Shown one piece after another: positions 9,749-18,958 of a stretch of DNA of 64,000 nucleotides. Position 1 is the first letter of the stretch. Every line of letters begins with the position of its first letter. Origin of the DNA: Methylocaldum marinum (GTDB lineage Bacteria; Pseudomonadota; Gammaproteobacteria; Methylococcales; Methylococcaceae); assembly GCF_003584645.1 (NCBI RefSeq), contig NZ_AP017928.1:4664833-4728832 (forward strand). The letters run 5' to 3'. The position numbers and the translations under genes were made by a program. The notes under the pieces were generated by a model. The model was not told the origin of the DNA and searched no databases. It saw only the letters and a program-made list of their open reading frames with translations.

Positions 9749-11083
9749 ATGGCGAACAAAACCGTTGACACCGGTTCCGGGCGGCGAATCTTCGGAGACG
9801 CCTCCTGGGCGCTGCTCGGCCAGCTCGGGTCGGGTGTCGTGCTTCTGCTCGGCACCCGAATTATCACTGAACTGGTTTCGCCAGATGTTTACGGCCAAGT
9901 CGCCCTGCTGACCGGAGTCGTGGCGCTGGGCGTCGCCATTTTTGCCTACCCGTTCATCTGCGCGGGAATGCGTTTGCTGCCCGAGTGCCAGGAGAGGGAA
10001 CAGCGGTCGGGACTGTATCGGGCGGTGCGCGGCCTGGCTGCGCGGTCGAGTTTTGTTGCCATGGTGTGTCTGGCCCTAGGAGGGGCGGCGTACTGCCGGA
10101 GGACGGGGTTCGATCCCTGGCTGTTCGGGGTCGCTGCCCTGCTTTTTGCCGCCACAGTGCACAGGGAAATCGGGATTCAATTGTTGATCGGCGAACGCCG
10201 GCAGCGCGAGGCCAGTCTTTGGCAGACCAGTGACAGTATTCTGCGCCCGCTGATTGCCGTGCTGTTAGTGTGGCACTGGGGCGCGAACGGTGCCTGGGTG
10301 TTGCTGGGCTACGCCTGCGCCAGTATTGCCGCGAGTGCGGTCCGGTCGTTATTGCACCGGCCGAAGCGGAGCGAAAAATTTCGGGGGCAAGCTCCGGCCG
10401 AGTCGCGGAATCGCAAGCGGGAGATTTGGGCATACGCGCTGCCGCTGATTCCGATGGAACTCCTGTCCTGGTTCAGCGGCCTGGGCGACCGTTACATCGT
10501 CGGTTACCTGATGAGCGCGGCGGACGTAGGTGTTTATGCGGCCGCCTACACCCTGACCAACGAGGCTTTCAACCGCAGTGCCATGGTGCTGCTGCGCACC
10601 TTCCAGCCGGTGTATTTCCAGCATTTCTCCGCGGGCCGGAAACCGCGGGCGTTCAAGATCTTCTGGATTTGGCTGGCTTGCGTGGCCGCCATGGGGGCCG
10701 GGGGTGTGGCGGCCCTGGTATTGCTGAAGGACTGGGTGGCCGCCTTGCTGCTGGCGGAAACCTATCATTCGGCGGCCGTGCTGATGCCCATTATCGGGGC
10801 CGGCTGCGCGCTGCAGGCTTTGGGAGTGGTGGCGGCACAACCGCTGCTGGCGGAGAAACGGACTCGGCTCATGCTGTTCGGTCGTTCGTGCGGAGCGATC
10901 GCCGCCCTTGTCGCCATTCCGCTGATGGTGCAGGCCTACGGCCTGATCGGAGCAGCCACGGCCGCACCCGTTTATTTCGGTTGCGAGGCGCTGATCATGG
11001 CCCTGCTGGCGAGACCCTGGCGGATGATCGGCGCGGCCGGGCGGGAGGCATTGTGCCCGACGCCCGGAGCCACGCGTTGTTGA
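9749..11083 (+). CDS. Wzx-like oligosaccharide flippase
   Basis: 444 residues, about twelve membrane segments, of the polysaccharide-biosynthesis/MATE-like flippase superfamily. The N-terminus FGDASWALLGQLGSGVVLLLGTRII is typical, as is YIVGYLMSAADVGVYAAAYTL in the middle. Flippases of this type move undecaprenyl-linked repeat units to the periplasmic face, where the Wzy-like product would polymerise them. A GGAG stands before the ATG. A Wzx/Wzy-dependent route is the simplest reading of the locus. Confidence 0.85.
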   Translation: MANKTVDTGSGRRIFGDASWALLGQLGSGVVLLLGTRIITELVSPDVYGQVALLTGVVALGVAIFAYPFICAGMRLLPECQEREQRSGLYRAVRGLAARSSFVAMVCLALGGAAYCRRTGFDPWLFGVAALLFAATVHREIGIQLLIGERRQREASLWQTSDSILRPLIAVLLVWHWGANGAWVLLGYACASIAASAVRSLLHRPKRSEKFRGQAPAESRNRKREIWAYALPLIPMELLSWFSGLGDRYIVGYLMSAADVGVYAAAYTLTNEAFNRSAMVLLRTFQPVYFQHFSAGRKPRAFKIFWIWLACVAAMGAGGVAALVLLKDWVAALLLAETYHSAAVLMPIIGAGCALQALGVVAAQPLLAEKRTRLMLFGRSCGAIAALVAIPLMVQAYGLIGAATAAPVYFGCEALIMALLARPWRMIGAAGREALCPTPGATRC

Positions 11084-11157
11084 GCGGCACGATGATGCGA
11101 ATCGAAAAATTTGGTCTTCGGCCAACGAATTCAACTCTTTCCTAAGGAGTCCGGTAA

Positions 11158-12153
11158 ATGCCCATACCTTCGTATTTTTTCTCCGATCTGGCCTGGGGCG
11201 GGGTCGATACGGCGCCGGCGTCGCCCGGGTCCGCCTCATTCGGAGAAGTTCTGCGCGAATGCGTGGCTTGCGGCAGCGGGAATCTTCGATTTTGGCGCAC
11301 GAAACGGTTCCGGTACACGCTCGGCGACAGCGGCGAGGCATTCCATATCTGGCGCTGTTCCGATTGTGGCACGGGCTTTTTGAATCGGGCGCCCGATGGG
11401 GATGGGCCGAAATCCATCTACCAATATTCCGGCCAAGCGCTGACCGAGCCGGTGACGGCCGCGGACATACTCACGCGCGAGGCGAAGTTCCCGAACATCA
11501 CGCTCGACGCCGCGCGCATGGCGAGGGACGCCGATCGCTATAACGCTTCGGGAAACAAGCGAGCGCTGGACGTCGGTTCGGGCTTCGGCTTCTACACGCA
11601 GGCGCTTCGAAAACAGGGTTATCGCACCGTCAGTATCAATCCGGGCAAATACGAAAACGCGGTATTCAAGGCGCTCAATGGGGATGAGCCCATACCCATC
11701 ATGCTGGAGTCTTTTCAGGATTCGGAACCGTTCGGGGTCATTTTGATGTCGCAGGTGCTGGAGCACATTCCGGAACCGCGGCAGGCGATCGAAAAAATGG
11801 CCGGGCTATTGGCTCCGGGCGGAGTTCTGGCCTACGCCGTACCCAATTTCGGTTCATTCCCGGTAAAGCTTCTCGGCCCCCGGGATAATGCCTGTTTATG
11901 TGTTCCGGAACATATCAATTACTTTACCGAGAAGGGTCTGAAAACACTTCTTGAAAACAATGGACTCAAGGTGATGAACATGGAACAGATAACCAGACTC
12001 CAGCCGAATACATTATCCAGGCGCCTTAACGGCGGGGAGAAACTGTCGTCCTTTCTGGTATCCCTGGTGGCGCGCCTGCAGAACCCGTTTTCCAGAGTCG
12101 TAAATTCGCTTGGAATGGGTATTTACCTCAGCGTCTACGCTATCAAGATTTAG
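11158..12153 (+). CDS. SAM-dependent methyltransferase with N-terminal Cys4 zinc site
   Basis: 331 residues. The N-terminus has two CxxC pairs (CVACGS about residue 37, CSDCGT about residue 69) that look like a zinc ribbon, as in sugar C-methyltransferase-like proteins. The class I methyltransferase domain follows: LDVGSGFGFYTQAL (motif I, about 138-151) and ILMSQVLEHIPEPRQAIEKM (motif IV region). In an exopolysaccharide locus it most likely methylates a nucleotide sugar or a glycan end. Substrate not identifiable. AAGGAG lies just upstream of the ATG. Confidence 0.8.
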   Translation: MPIPSYFFSDLAWGGVDTAPASPGSASFGEVLRECVACGSGNLRFWRTKRFRYTLGDSGEAFHIWRCSDCGTGFLNRAPDGDGPKSIYQYSGQALTEPVTAADILTREAKFPNITLDAARMARDADRYNASGNKRALDVGSGFGFYTQALRKQGYRTVSINPGKYENAVFKALNGDEPIPIMLESFQDSEPFGVILMSQVLEHIPEPRQAIEKMAGLLAPGGVLAYAVPNFGSFPVKLLGPRDNACLCVPEHINYFTEKGLKTLLENNGLKVMNMEQITRLQPNTLSRRLNGGEKLSSFLVSLVARLQNPFSRVVNSLGMGIYLSVYAIKI

Positions 12154-12175
12154 CCGATTCAATGGAAGAGAGGGT

Positions 12176-13018
12176 ATGAAAAACCGTTTGCTGACCGTGG
12201 TTATTCTGACCAAGAACGAGGAAGACAATCTCCCGCGCTGCCTGGACGGAATACCGCGCAGATACCTTATCGTCATTGTGGATTCCGGGAGTACCGACCG
12301 GACGATCGCGATCGCCAAGCAACGCGGCTGCATGGTTTATCACAATCCTTGGCCGGGATTCGCGGAGCAGCGCAATTTCGCGCTTCAGCACTGCAATGTC
12401 CGTAGCCGCTGGGTATTGTTCGTCGATGCGGACGAGGTTTATCCGGTGAAATTCTATAACTGGTTCGAATCCCAGATTGCGGGTTCGGACTCGACCGATG
12501 TGGTGATGGTGCCGTCGATTCTTTATTTGCGCGGGAAGCCTCTGAAATATGCTCCGGGCTACCCCATCTACCATCCGAGACTGGTGCGCAGGGATACCGT
12601 GAAATTCGTCACCAATCATACCGGCCACGGCGAAGCCGTGACCGATACCTGCCGCTGTTCGTATTCTCCCATTGCCTACGACCATTATTTCTATCACGGC
12701 GAGATTATCGAATGGATGCACAAGCATGTCGGGAAGGCCGCGCAGGAGGTGCAGCTGCGTCCCACGGCGGGCGCCGTGATGACGGCGCGCGGCCGCATGA
12801 GCGTGTGGCTCGGGCGTTCGGCGTTCAGGATATTCGCCCGATTCCTGTATCACTTCGTATTACGGCGGGGGTTCTTGGACGGTGCCGCGGGGCTGGAGTT
12901 CGCTCTGATGTTCACCTGGTATGAAGCCACGATATACCTGCAAGCCAAGGTGAAGCGTGATCGGAGTCAGGTTCTTCCGGTGGAGGCGGAGCCTTGCTCG
13001 AAGGCAATCCAGAAATAG
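12176..13018 (+). CDS. Glycosyltransferase family 2 (WaaE/KdtX-like)
   Basis: 280 residues from the ATG at 12176, chosen for the GGAAGAGAGGG before it and because the GT-A fold begins at LTVVILTKNEEDNLPRCL. VIVDSGSTDRT (nucleotide-sugar binding) and WVLFVDADEV (DxD metal site) follow; NPWPGFAEQRNFAL matches the WaaE-type subgroup that adds glucose to lipopolysaccharide inner core or similar acceptors. Twenty-two bases separate it from the methyltransferase gene. Donor and acceptor are not known. Confidence 0.85.
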   Translation: MKNRLLTVVILTKNEEDNLPRCLDGIPRRYLIVIVDSGSTDRTIAIAKQRGCMVYHNPWPGFAEQRNFALQHCNVRSRWVLFVDADEVYPVKFYNWFESQIAGSDSTDVVMVPSILYLRGKPLKYAPGYPIYHPRLVRRDTVKFVTNHTGHGEAVTDTCRCSYSPIAYDHYFYHGEIIEWMHKHVGKAAQEVQLRPTAGAVMTARGRMSVWLGRSAFRIFARFLYHFVLRRGFLDGAAGLEFALMFTWYEATIYLQAKVKRDRSQVLPVEAEPCSKAIQK

Positions 13019-13033
13019 AGGAGGCTTATTTCC

Positions 13034-13888
13034 ATGAAATGTTCACTTATTCTGGCGACCTTGGGTAGGGATGTCGAGCTGATCCATTTTTTGAATTCCT
13101 TGCAAAATCAGACCTACCGGGATTTCGAGTTGATCATCATCGATCAAAACAGGGACGGAAAAATAGATTCGGTTATCGCCGCATGCAGGATGCGGTTTCC
13201 CGTAAACCACATAAAAGTGGAATTCAAGGGTAATTCCAGGGCCAGAGATTACGGGATTCGTTACGCTCAGGGCGACGTCATCGCATTTCCGGATGACGAT
13301 TGCATTTACGAAAAGGATGTCTTGGAAAAAGTGGTCGATAGATTTCGGGACAAGCCTGATATCGCCATTTTATCGGCCGGTTCTTATGATTTCTCGAAAA
13401 CTCATTTCAGCATAGGCGTCAACTCGAAGGCACCGCGATATTTTTCCCAGTATTACATGATGGGCGTGGAGTTTACCCACTTTTTCAATCTGTCGCGGAT
13501 GGAGCGGAGCGAGTTTTATCTGGATCACGATTTCGGGATAGGATCGAAGTATCCAGGCGCCGAGGGTTTCGAGTTGCTTTACCGGTTGCTACGCGGCGGA
13601 AACAAGGCTTTTTACGAGCCCGCCATACGCATCTATCATGCCGACAAGGATAATTACAGAGTCGGCAAGGACAGGATGCTTTTGTATTCCGCCGGCGTCG
13701 GCGCCTATATCCGTAAATTCGCGAATGAATATGATTTGTCGATGCTGTATTACATCGCGAGAAAGATGTTTATCGCGCCGATGGTGAAAATGGCGCTGGC
13801 CGCAGTCTTGTGCAACCGGAAAAGATTTCTTTATTCCTACAACAACCTGATTGGCATATGGCGGGGCTTCTGTGCGTATGGGAGATAA
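13034..13888 (+). CDS. Glycosyltransferase family 2
   Basis: 284 residues. GT-A features: CSLILATLGRDVELIHFLNSL at the N-terminus, ELIIIDQNRDG, and the metal-binding FPDDDCIYEKDVL at about residues 90-102. The C-terminal part is basic and hydrophobic (AYIRKFANEYDLSML... region), suggesting peripheral membrane association. The gene is visibly more AT-rich than its neighbours and uses more AAA, ATT and TTT codons, a sign of separate acquisition within the locus. AGAGGAGG precedes the ATG. It adds a sugar to the growing lipid-linked repeat unit; specificity unknown. Confidence 0.83.
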   Translation: MKCSLILATLGRDVELIHFLNSLQNQTYRDFELIIIDQNRDGKIDSVIAACRMRFPVNHIKVEFKGNSRARDYGIRYAQGDVIAFPDDDCIYEKDVLEKVVDRFRDKPDIAILSAGSYDFSKTHFSIGVNSKAPRYFSQYYMMGVEFTHFFNLSRMERSEFYLDHDFGIGSKYPGAEGFELLYRLLRGGNKAFYEPAIRIYHADKDNYRVGKDRMLLYSAGVGAYIRKFANEYDLSMLYYIARKMFIAPMVKMALAAVLCNRKRFLYSYNNLIGIWRGFCAYGR

Positions 13889-13893
13889 AAACG

Positions 13894-15102
13894 ATGGCTA
13901 GCACGATGGATGTAGGCGTGGTTTCCACGCATATACCGCCTGCCAAGGGGTACGGCGGAGTGTCGGTGACCGCCGGCGTTCTAACCCGGGCATGGGCCGA
14001 GTCGGGCTGCGGGATTTCGCTGGTGGCGTCCAGTGAATCGATCGATCGCCGCCTAAAGCCGACGGATGTGCAACTGGGCAATACCGTGAAGGTCAGCCTT
14101 TATCGCTCCTACTGGTTCAGGCGCTGGGGCTTCGGACTCGGGGCCGTGCCCAGGCTGTTCGGTTTGTGCCTGAGAGCGCCGGTCGTCTATATCCACGGCA
14201 TTGCGACCTGGCCTGCCACGCTGGCGGCCCTGTTCTGCGTGCTGCTCGGCCGCCGTTTCATGGTTGCGGTGCACGGGGGACTGATGCCCGAGCATGTCGC
14301 GCTGATCCGCCGCCGAAAGCCGCATAAATGGCTGTTTTATAAATGGCTGACCTTTCCCACGCTGCGCCGCGCGATCGCCATCCATTGCACCAGCGAAACC
14401 GAGGCGGCAGGGGTAACCGAGGCGCTAGGCGGAGATGTCCGGATTCTGCTGGTTCCGAACGGCATCGACAGCCGTGCCGTATCGGTTGCGGACTACCCGG
14501 AGGGAGAGGGCATCCAAATCTGTTTTCTCGGCCATGTCCAGCAGGAGAAAGGCATCAATGCTTTTATCCGGGCCTGGCTCAAAACCCGGCGCCCTGCCGA
14601 CCGGCTGGTGGTCGCCGGGCGCAGCGTGGACGGGGCTTATTTCAAGGAGTTCCAGGCCCTGCTCGAACAGGCCGGCGGGGCGATCCGCTACCGAGGCTAT
14701 CTCGGGCAGGCCGAAGTCGCGGCGCTACTGGCCGAAAGCCATTACCTCGCGCTTCCGTCCGGTCTCGAGGAAACCGGCGGCATGCGCGAGAATTTCGGCA
14801 ACGTGGTGGCCGAGTCCATGGCCGCGGGACGCCCGGTCCTGGTCGCGCGCGGTCTGGTCTGGGATCACGTCGAATCGATAGGGGCCGGTTTCATTTTCGA
14901 CCGTGCGGAGGATTCGGCCTGCGAAATCCTGCGCCGGGCGCAGTCACTGAGCCGGGAGGCGTGGCGGCGAATGTCCGTAAACGCCCGCGGCTACGCCGAG
15001 ACGAAGCTCGATCCCGTGCAACTGGGCGAGCAGGTCCGGCGGGTGTTGCAGGGCTCGGACGCGGCCGCGTCCGAGGACATAGCTCTTTGTAGGCCGGACT
15101 GA
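13894..15102 (+). CDS. Glycosyltransferase family 4
   Basis: 402 residues from the ATG at 13894, which has GGGAG before it and starts the GT-B fold at VGVVSTHIPPAKGYGGVSV. The C-terminal half has the GT4 signature: ILLVPNGIDS, ICFLGHVQQEKGINAFIRA and the nucleotide-binding YLALPSGLEETGGMRENFGNVVAESMAAGRPVL region with its EX7E pair, here split as E...GNVVAE. Five bases separate it from the preceding glycosyltransferase. It probably extends the repeat unit on the cytoplasmic side of the membrane. Confidence 0.87.
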   Translation: MASTMDVGVVSTHIPPAKGYGGVSVTAGVLTRAWAESGCGISLVASSESIDRRLKPTDVQLGNTVKVSLYRSYWFRRWGFGLGAVPRLFGLCLRAPVVYIHGIATWPATLAALFCVLLGRRFMVAVHGGLMPEHVALIRRRKPHKWLFYKWLTFPTLRRAIAIHCTSETEAAGVTEALGGDVRILLVPNGIDSRAVSVADYPEGEGIQICFLGHVQQEKGINAFIRAWLKTRRPADRLVVAGRSVDGAYFKEFQALLEQAGGAIRYRGYLGQAEVAALLAESHYLALPSGLEETGGMRENFGNVVAESMAAGRPVLVARGLVWDHVESIGAGFIFDRAEDSACEILRRAQSLSREAWRRMSVNARGYAETKLDPVQLGEQVRRVLQGSDAAASEDIALCRPD

Positions 15103-15172
15103 GCGTATCCTGCGCATGGTCGCCGGGAGTTCGGCCACAACTCGATTCATTCGCACCACTCGGAGTTCGCCC

Positions 15173-16099
15173 ATGACCAAGATCGGCCTGATCGTCCCCA
15201 CCCTGAACGCAGGTGCCCTCTGGCCATCCTGGCTTACCGCATTCGAGCGGCAAACCCGGAGGCCCGACCGTCTTCTGGTCATCGATTCGTCGTCCGACGA
15301 CGATACGGTTGCGCTGGCGCGTTCCTACGGTTTCGGCGTGCATGTCATCGCCAAAGCCGATTTCAACCACGGCGGAACCCGCCAGCTCGGGATCGGCCTC
15401 TTGCACGACGCCGAGATCATCGTGTTCATGACGCAGGACGCCTTGCTTGCCGGTCCCGACGCCATCGAGCGGCTTCTGGAAGCGTTTGCGGACGAGCGTG
15501 TCGGCGCGGCTTACGGCCGCCAGCTCCCGCATCGGGACGCCAAGCCGATCGGTGCCCATGCGCGTCTATTCAATTATCCGCCGCAGAGCCGGGTGCGGAG
15601 CCTGGAGGATCGCCGCCAGCTGGGCATCAAAACCGCCTTCATCTCCAATTCGTTTGCCGCCTACCGGCGCAGCGCCCTGCTCGACGTGGGCGGGTTTCCG
15701 ACCGATACCGTGATGAACGAAGACACTTTCGTGGCCGGCAAAATGCTGTTGTCGGGCTGGAAAGTCGCCTACCGTGCGGATGCCCGGGTCCACCATTCGC
15801 ACGATTATGCTTACGCCGACGAATTCAAGCGCTATTTCGACATCGGCGTGTTTCACGCCCGGACTCCCTGGCTGCAGGAGACCTTCGGAAAAGCAGCGGG
15901 CGAGGGGCGGCGCTACGTCGTTTCGGAACTGCGCTATCTCGCAAAGAACGCGCCGCGGCTGGTTCCGTCCGCCGTCCTGCGCAGCGGCCTCAAGTGGCTG
16001 GGCTTCAAAATGGGGAGTTCGCTGCACCGCAAGCTGCCGCTGTTTCTCAACCGGCGGCTTAGCCTGCACAGGGCCTACTGGCGTCGAGCTTTGCCCTGA
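15173..16099 (+). CDS. Glycosyltransferase family 2 (rhamnosyltransferase-like)
   Basis: 308 residues from ATG 15173. Motifs: IGLIVPTLNAGALWPSWL, LLVIDSSSDDDTVALA, then DFNHGGTRQLGI and FMTQDAL, the pattern of the dTDP-rhamnosyl transferase (RfbF/WbbL-like) subgroup, in which NHG-xxR and TQDA are conserved. NEDTFVAGKMLLSGWKVAY is the acceptor region. It is the last recognisable glycosyltransferase of the locus, giving four in all. Rhamnose as donor is an inference from subgroup motifs; no rhamnose biosynthesis genes lie in the window. Confidence 0.83.
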   Translation: MTKIGLIVPTLNAGALWPSWLTAFERQTRRPDRLLVIDSSSDDDTVALARSYGFGVHVIAKADFNHGGTRQLGIGLLHDAEIIVFMTQDALLAGPDAIERLLEAFADERVGAAYGRQLPHRDAKPIGAHARLFNYPPQSRVRSLEDRRQLGIKTAFISNSFAAYRRSALLDVGGFPTDTVMNEDTFVAGKMLLSGWKVAYRADARVHHSHDYAYADEFKRYFDIGVFHARTPWLQETFGKAAGEGRRYVVSELRYLAKNAPRLVPSAVLRSGLKWLGFKMGSSLHRKLPLFLNRRLSLHRAYWRRALP

Positions 16100-16120
16100 G
16101 AGGGTGTTCCGAGCCGTGGC

Positions 16121-17410
16121 ATGAGCAAGGTACAGGGAAAGCTCCGGCCGGCGTTGCTCTTCGGATATCTTTTTTCCGTCGGGATAGTGGCCGAGGAGTC
16201 TCCGCCCGTGGGGGTTCTGATCGATGCCGCCAGGGAAAGCAATTCGGTGGTTCGTCGCGAGGCTATAGAAAAGCTGGGTGAAATCGGCGACCCCCGGGCA
16301 TTCGATTCCGTGGTCGGCGCCTTGAACGACGATAACCCGGAGGTTCGGCGGAAAGCCGCCGAAGCCTTGGGCGAGCTCAAGGACCCGCGGGCGGTCGCAG
16401 CCTTGCTCGACACCCTGAGAGACGGCGATTCGGCGGTGCAGTGGGCGGCGGCCGTGGCGCTCGGGGAGATGGAGCGAAAGGCGGTCCGGCCTCTGGTCGA
16501 TGCGCTCGAGCACGGTGAACCGCCGGTTCGGTGGGGAGCCGCGAAAGCGCTGGGAGAAATCAAGGATGCCGCGGCCGTGGAGCCGCTGATCGACGCCTTG
16601 TTCGACAGCGACGCCCTGGTTCGCCGCGAAGCCGCGGAGTCGCTGGGATATCTGCGCGACTCCCACGCGGTGCCGGCGTTGACCGAAGCTTTGAAGGACG
16701 AGGAACCCTCGGTCCAGTGGGATGCCGCGGTCGCGTTGGGACGCTTGCACGACGCGCGGGCGGTCGATGCTTTGATCGGGGCGCTCGAGGACAGCGAGGT
16801 GGGGTTTCGAACCAAGTTGACCGAAGCGCTGGCGGCGATCGGACCGCCGGCTTCGGAGCCCCTGGTCGCGGCATTGCGCAGCAACGACCCGGCGGTCCGG
16901 GCCGGGGTGACCGAAGCCTTGGGGAACATCGGCCAACCGGCGATCGACGCATTGATTGCCGGATTCGGGGATGGCGACGCCCGGTTTCGGGGTGTGGCCA
17001 GGGAAACGCTGTTGATACTGGGGGCCGATGCAATATCCCCATTGATCGCCGCTTTGGATGATGATAATTGGCGAATTCGCAGCGGGGCCGCAACGGTACT
17101 GAGTAAAGCCAAGGACTCGCGGGCGGGGGATGCCGTTGCCGCAAGAATGAAGTGCCTCGCCCCGGTGGCCGACGCTCACGGCGAATTGATCGAAACCGGA
17201 CAGCCCGGAACCGAGGACAGTCTCATCGACGCCCTGACTCTTCTGGGAAATGCGCAGATGGCGCGGGATTTCATCGACAGCGGAAACCCCTCGCTGGAAG
17301 AAGCCGGGCGCCTATGGTTCGAGGACCACGGGCAGACCGTGCACAGTTCGTCGGAGAAGGCGAAAGGCAAGCGTCCACGCTGGGGGCGGCCAAAGTCGTT
17401 TGTCCCCTAA
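16121..17410 (+). CDS. HEAT-repeat (PBS-lyase type) protein
   Basis: 429 residues. After a short hydrophobic N-terminus (ALLFGYLFSVGIVA) come about ten HEAT/PBS-lyase repeats of ~31 residues, each with a V-R-R/W-x-A-A-x-A-L-G-E core (for example VRRKAAEALGELKDPRAV, VRWGAAKALGEIKDAAAV). Such arrays form alpha-solenoid protein-binding scaffolds. The C-terminal ~60 residues are a conserved tail (ALTLLGNAQMARDFIDSGN). It starts 21 bp after the last glycosyltransferase and is likely co-transcribed. The N-terminal hydrophobic stretch may be a signal or anchor. Molecular partner unknown; a link to polysaccharide assembly is only from position. Confidence 0.8.
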   Translation: MSKVQGKLRPALLFGYLFSVGIVAEESPPVGVLIDAARESNSVVRREAIEKLGEIGDPRAFDSVVGALNDDNPEVRRKAAEALGELKDPRAVAALLDTLRDGDSAVQWAAAVALGEMERKAVRPLVDALEHGEPPVRWGAAKALGEIKDAAAVEPLIDALFDSDALVRREAAESLGYLRDSHAVPALTEALKDEEPSVQWDAAVALGRLHDARAVDALIGALEDSEVGFRTKLTEALAAIGPPASEPLVAALRSNDPAVRAGVTEALGNIGQPAIDALIAGFGDGDARFRGVARETLLILGADAISPLIAALDDDNWRIRSGAATVLSKAKDSRAGDAVAARMKCLAPVADAHGELIETGQPGTEDSLIDALTLLGNAQMARDFIDSGNPSLEEAGRLWFEDHGQTVHSSSEKAKGKRPRWGRPKSFVP

Positions 17411-17492
17411 AGCGAATTCATCTCACTCAAACGGACTAACAGCCTTGATGGAAGTCGTTGGCGCCTTCGGCCAGGGCAAATCGACTCAAGTA

Positions 17493-17520
17493 TTCGTCGG
17501 CAAAGGATTGCCGACCTACG
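17493..17520. repeat. REP-type palindrome (GTCGGCAA family)
   Basis: GTCGGCAA (17496-17503), AGGA loop, TTGCCGAC (17508-17515), flanked by TTC and CTACG. It is the near-identical reverse-complement copy of the palindrome at 1569-1594. It lies in the 243-bp convergent space after the HEAT-repeat gene, in which no gene is seen. Confidence 0.75.
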
Positions 17521-17653
17521 ACCGTGCACCCCGTAGGTCTTCTATCCATGAGGACCGAAAGACCGCCGGTATTCCGCGTTCGACGGACCCCGATCCTCGT
17601 TGTTTTGCCATGCGCCGAAACCGAGCGTAGTCCGGAAGACGGTCACCGCCGCT

Positions 17654-18436
17654 CTACCACTCGCTGCCCCGTGCTTTCCAGCCATTCGCCAGTCCGTGGA
17701 TGCGGTTTTGTACGGTTTCCAGGACGAGATCGGGGCACTCGAGAATGAAGAAGTGTCCACCCGGGATGCGCACCAGGCTGAAATCGCCGTCGGTCTTTTC
17801 TCCCCAACCGGTCATCTCGTCCGGCGTGACGAGTTTGTCCGCGAGTCCCGCCAGAGCGGTCAGAGGACAATCCAGCATGAGACCCGGCGTGTAGAGATAG
17901 GTCTCGTTGAGACGGAAATCGGCACGCAACATGGGTAAAAGTATCTGAAGCATTTCCTCATGTTCGAGTATTTTCGCGGGGGTTCCGCCGTAGTCCCGCA
18001 AAGCGTCGACCAGTTCGGCATCGGGCAGGTGATGTAAGGTGCGGTTGCGCCGCGGCCGGTCCGGCGAACGATAGCCGGAAACGATCACGTGGGCCGGGCT
18101 GACGCCCCGTTCCTTCAAACGCCTGGCCAGTTCGTAAGCGATCAATGCGCCCATGCTGTGCCCGAACAGAATGAATGGCCGGTCGGCCAAGGCCAGTAAA
18201 GCCGGCAGCAGCGGGTCCAAAAGCTGATGCAGATCGCCGATCGGCAGCTCGTCCAAGCGGCGCTCGCGGCCGGGTAGAAGCGCGCTGTATACATCCACGC
18301 CTCGCAGGCGGTTGCCCCATTCCCGGTAAATGGCCGCGCCGCCGCCGGCGAAAGGGAAGGCGAACAGGCGCACCGGGGCGGTGGCCGGATGATTCTGATA
18401 ACGGACGAACCACTCGGAAGGACTAACCACGGACAT
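17654..18436 (-). CDS. Type II thioesterase (NRPS/PKS-associated)
   Basis: 260 residues, alpha/beta-hydrolase of the GrsT/TEII family. RLFAFPFAGGGAAIYREW at the N-terminus, PGRERRLDE, the nucleophile Ser94 in FGHSMGALIAYELA and the catalytic His near 228 in GGHFFIL are all present. TEII enzymes clear misprimed acyl groups from carrier proteins of peptide or polyketide synthetases. No synthetase, carrier protein or phosphopantetheinyl transferase lies within the window, so this one is an orphan or its cluster has been lost. It overlaps a 48-residue open frame upstream by 14 bp. Confidence 0.88.
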   Translation of the reverse strand: MSVVSPSEWFVRYQNHPATAPVRLFAFPFAGGGAAIYREWGNRLRGVDVYSALLPGRERRLDELPIGDLHQLLDPLLPALLALADRPFILFGHSMGALIAYELARRLKERGVSPAHVIVSGYRSPDRPRRNRTLHHLPDAELVDALRDYGGTPAKILEHEEMLQILLPMLRADFRLNETYLYTPGLMLDCPLTALAGLADKLVTPDEMTGWGEKTDGDFSLVRIPGGHFFILECPDLVLETVQNRIHGLANGWKARGSEW

Positions 18437-18569
18437 GCTCTTCTCCGTTTCCGTCTTGAGCCGAAGCCGTCGATCTTTCTTGTGGGTTCCGGGAATGGAT
18501 GCCGGCGCCGAGCTGCTCGCCCGGAGCCGAGTTTTCTCCTTCGACGGCGTAAAGAATGAGTTCGCTCAT
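18423..18569 (-). CDS. Small open frame before the thioesterase (48 aa)
   Basis: ATG at 18569, AGGAG ten bases upstream, 48 codons, ending inside the start of the thioesterase gene (14-bp overlap). The product begins MSELILYAVEGEN and is hydrophilic and low in complexity afterwards. I recognise no family. The ribosome binding site and the overlap suggest translational coupling with the thioesterase; equally it may be the decayed tail of a lost biosynthetic gene. Confidence 0.3.
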   Translation of the reverse strand: MSELILYAVEGENSAPGEQLGAGIHSRNPQERSTASAQDGNGEEHVRG

Positions 18570-18955
18570 ATCAGGGCTTCTCCTGGGTTGACCTGTATTT
18601 GATTCGCTTCATTGATGAGAGCCTCGAGGTTCCGCGCGGGAAGGCGCGTCCCCGGAGGCCTGTAGGTTCGAAAGCGCTTCCTTCAAATGGCCGGTTTCGG
18701 CTTCTCGTGATGCCATCCAAGACCGCCATGTTCTCGGTTTTTCATCATTCGGTCTGCTGTCGTGGCAAGGGCGATTTGATCCGGAAAGTCTGAACGCCGA
18801 AGTTAAACGGTTCTATTGCCATTCTCCATTGCCGGTGCATTTTAGGCGACCCGCCGATAAGCGGAAGGGTCATGACGAATGGCGGAGAGAGAACAGCCCG
18901 ATATCGTATCCGCTACAACCGTGTGTTGTTTCCGGCAATCATCAAGAAAGTGCGC
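18570..18955. other. Intergenic stretch upstream of the thioesterase
   Basis: No convincing gene. On the minus strand short frames read through parts of this stretch without a clear start, which would fit decayed coding sequence, but no family is recognisable. Confidence 0.3.
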
Positions 18956-18958
18956 CTT

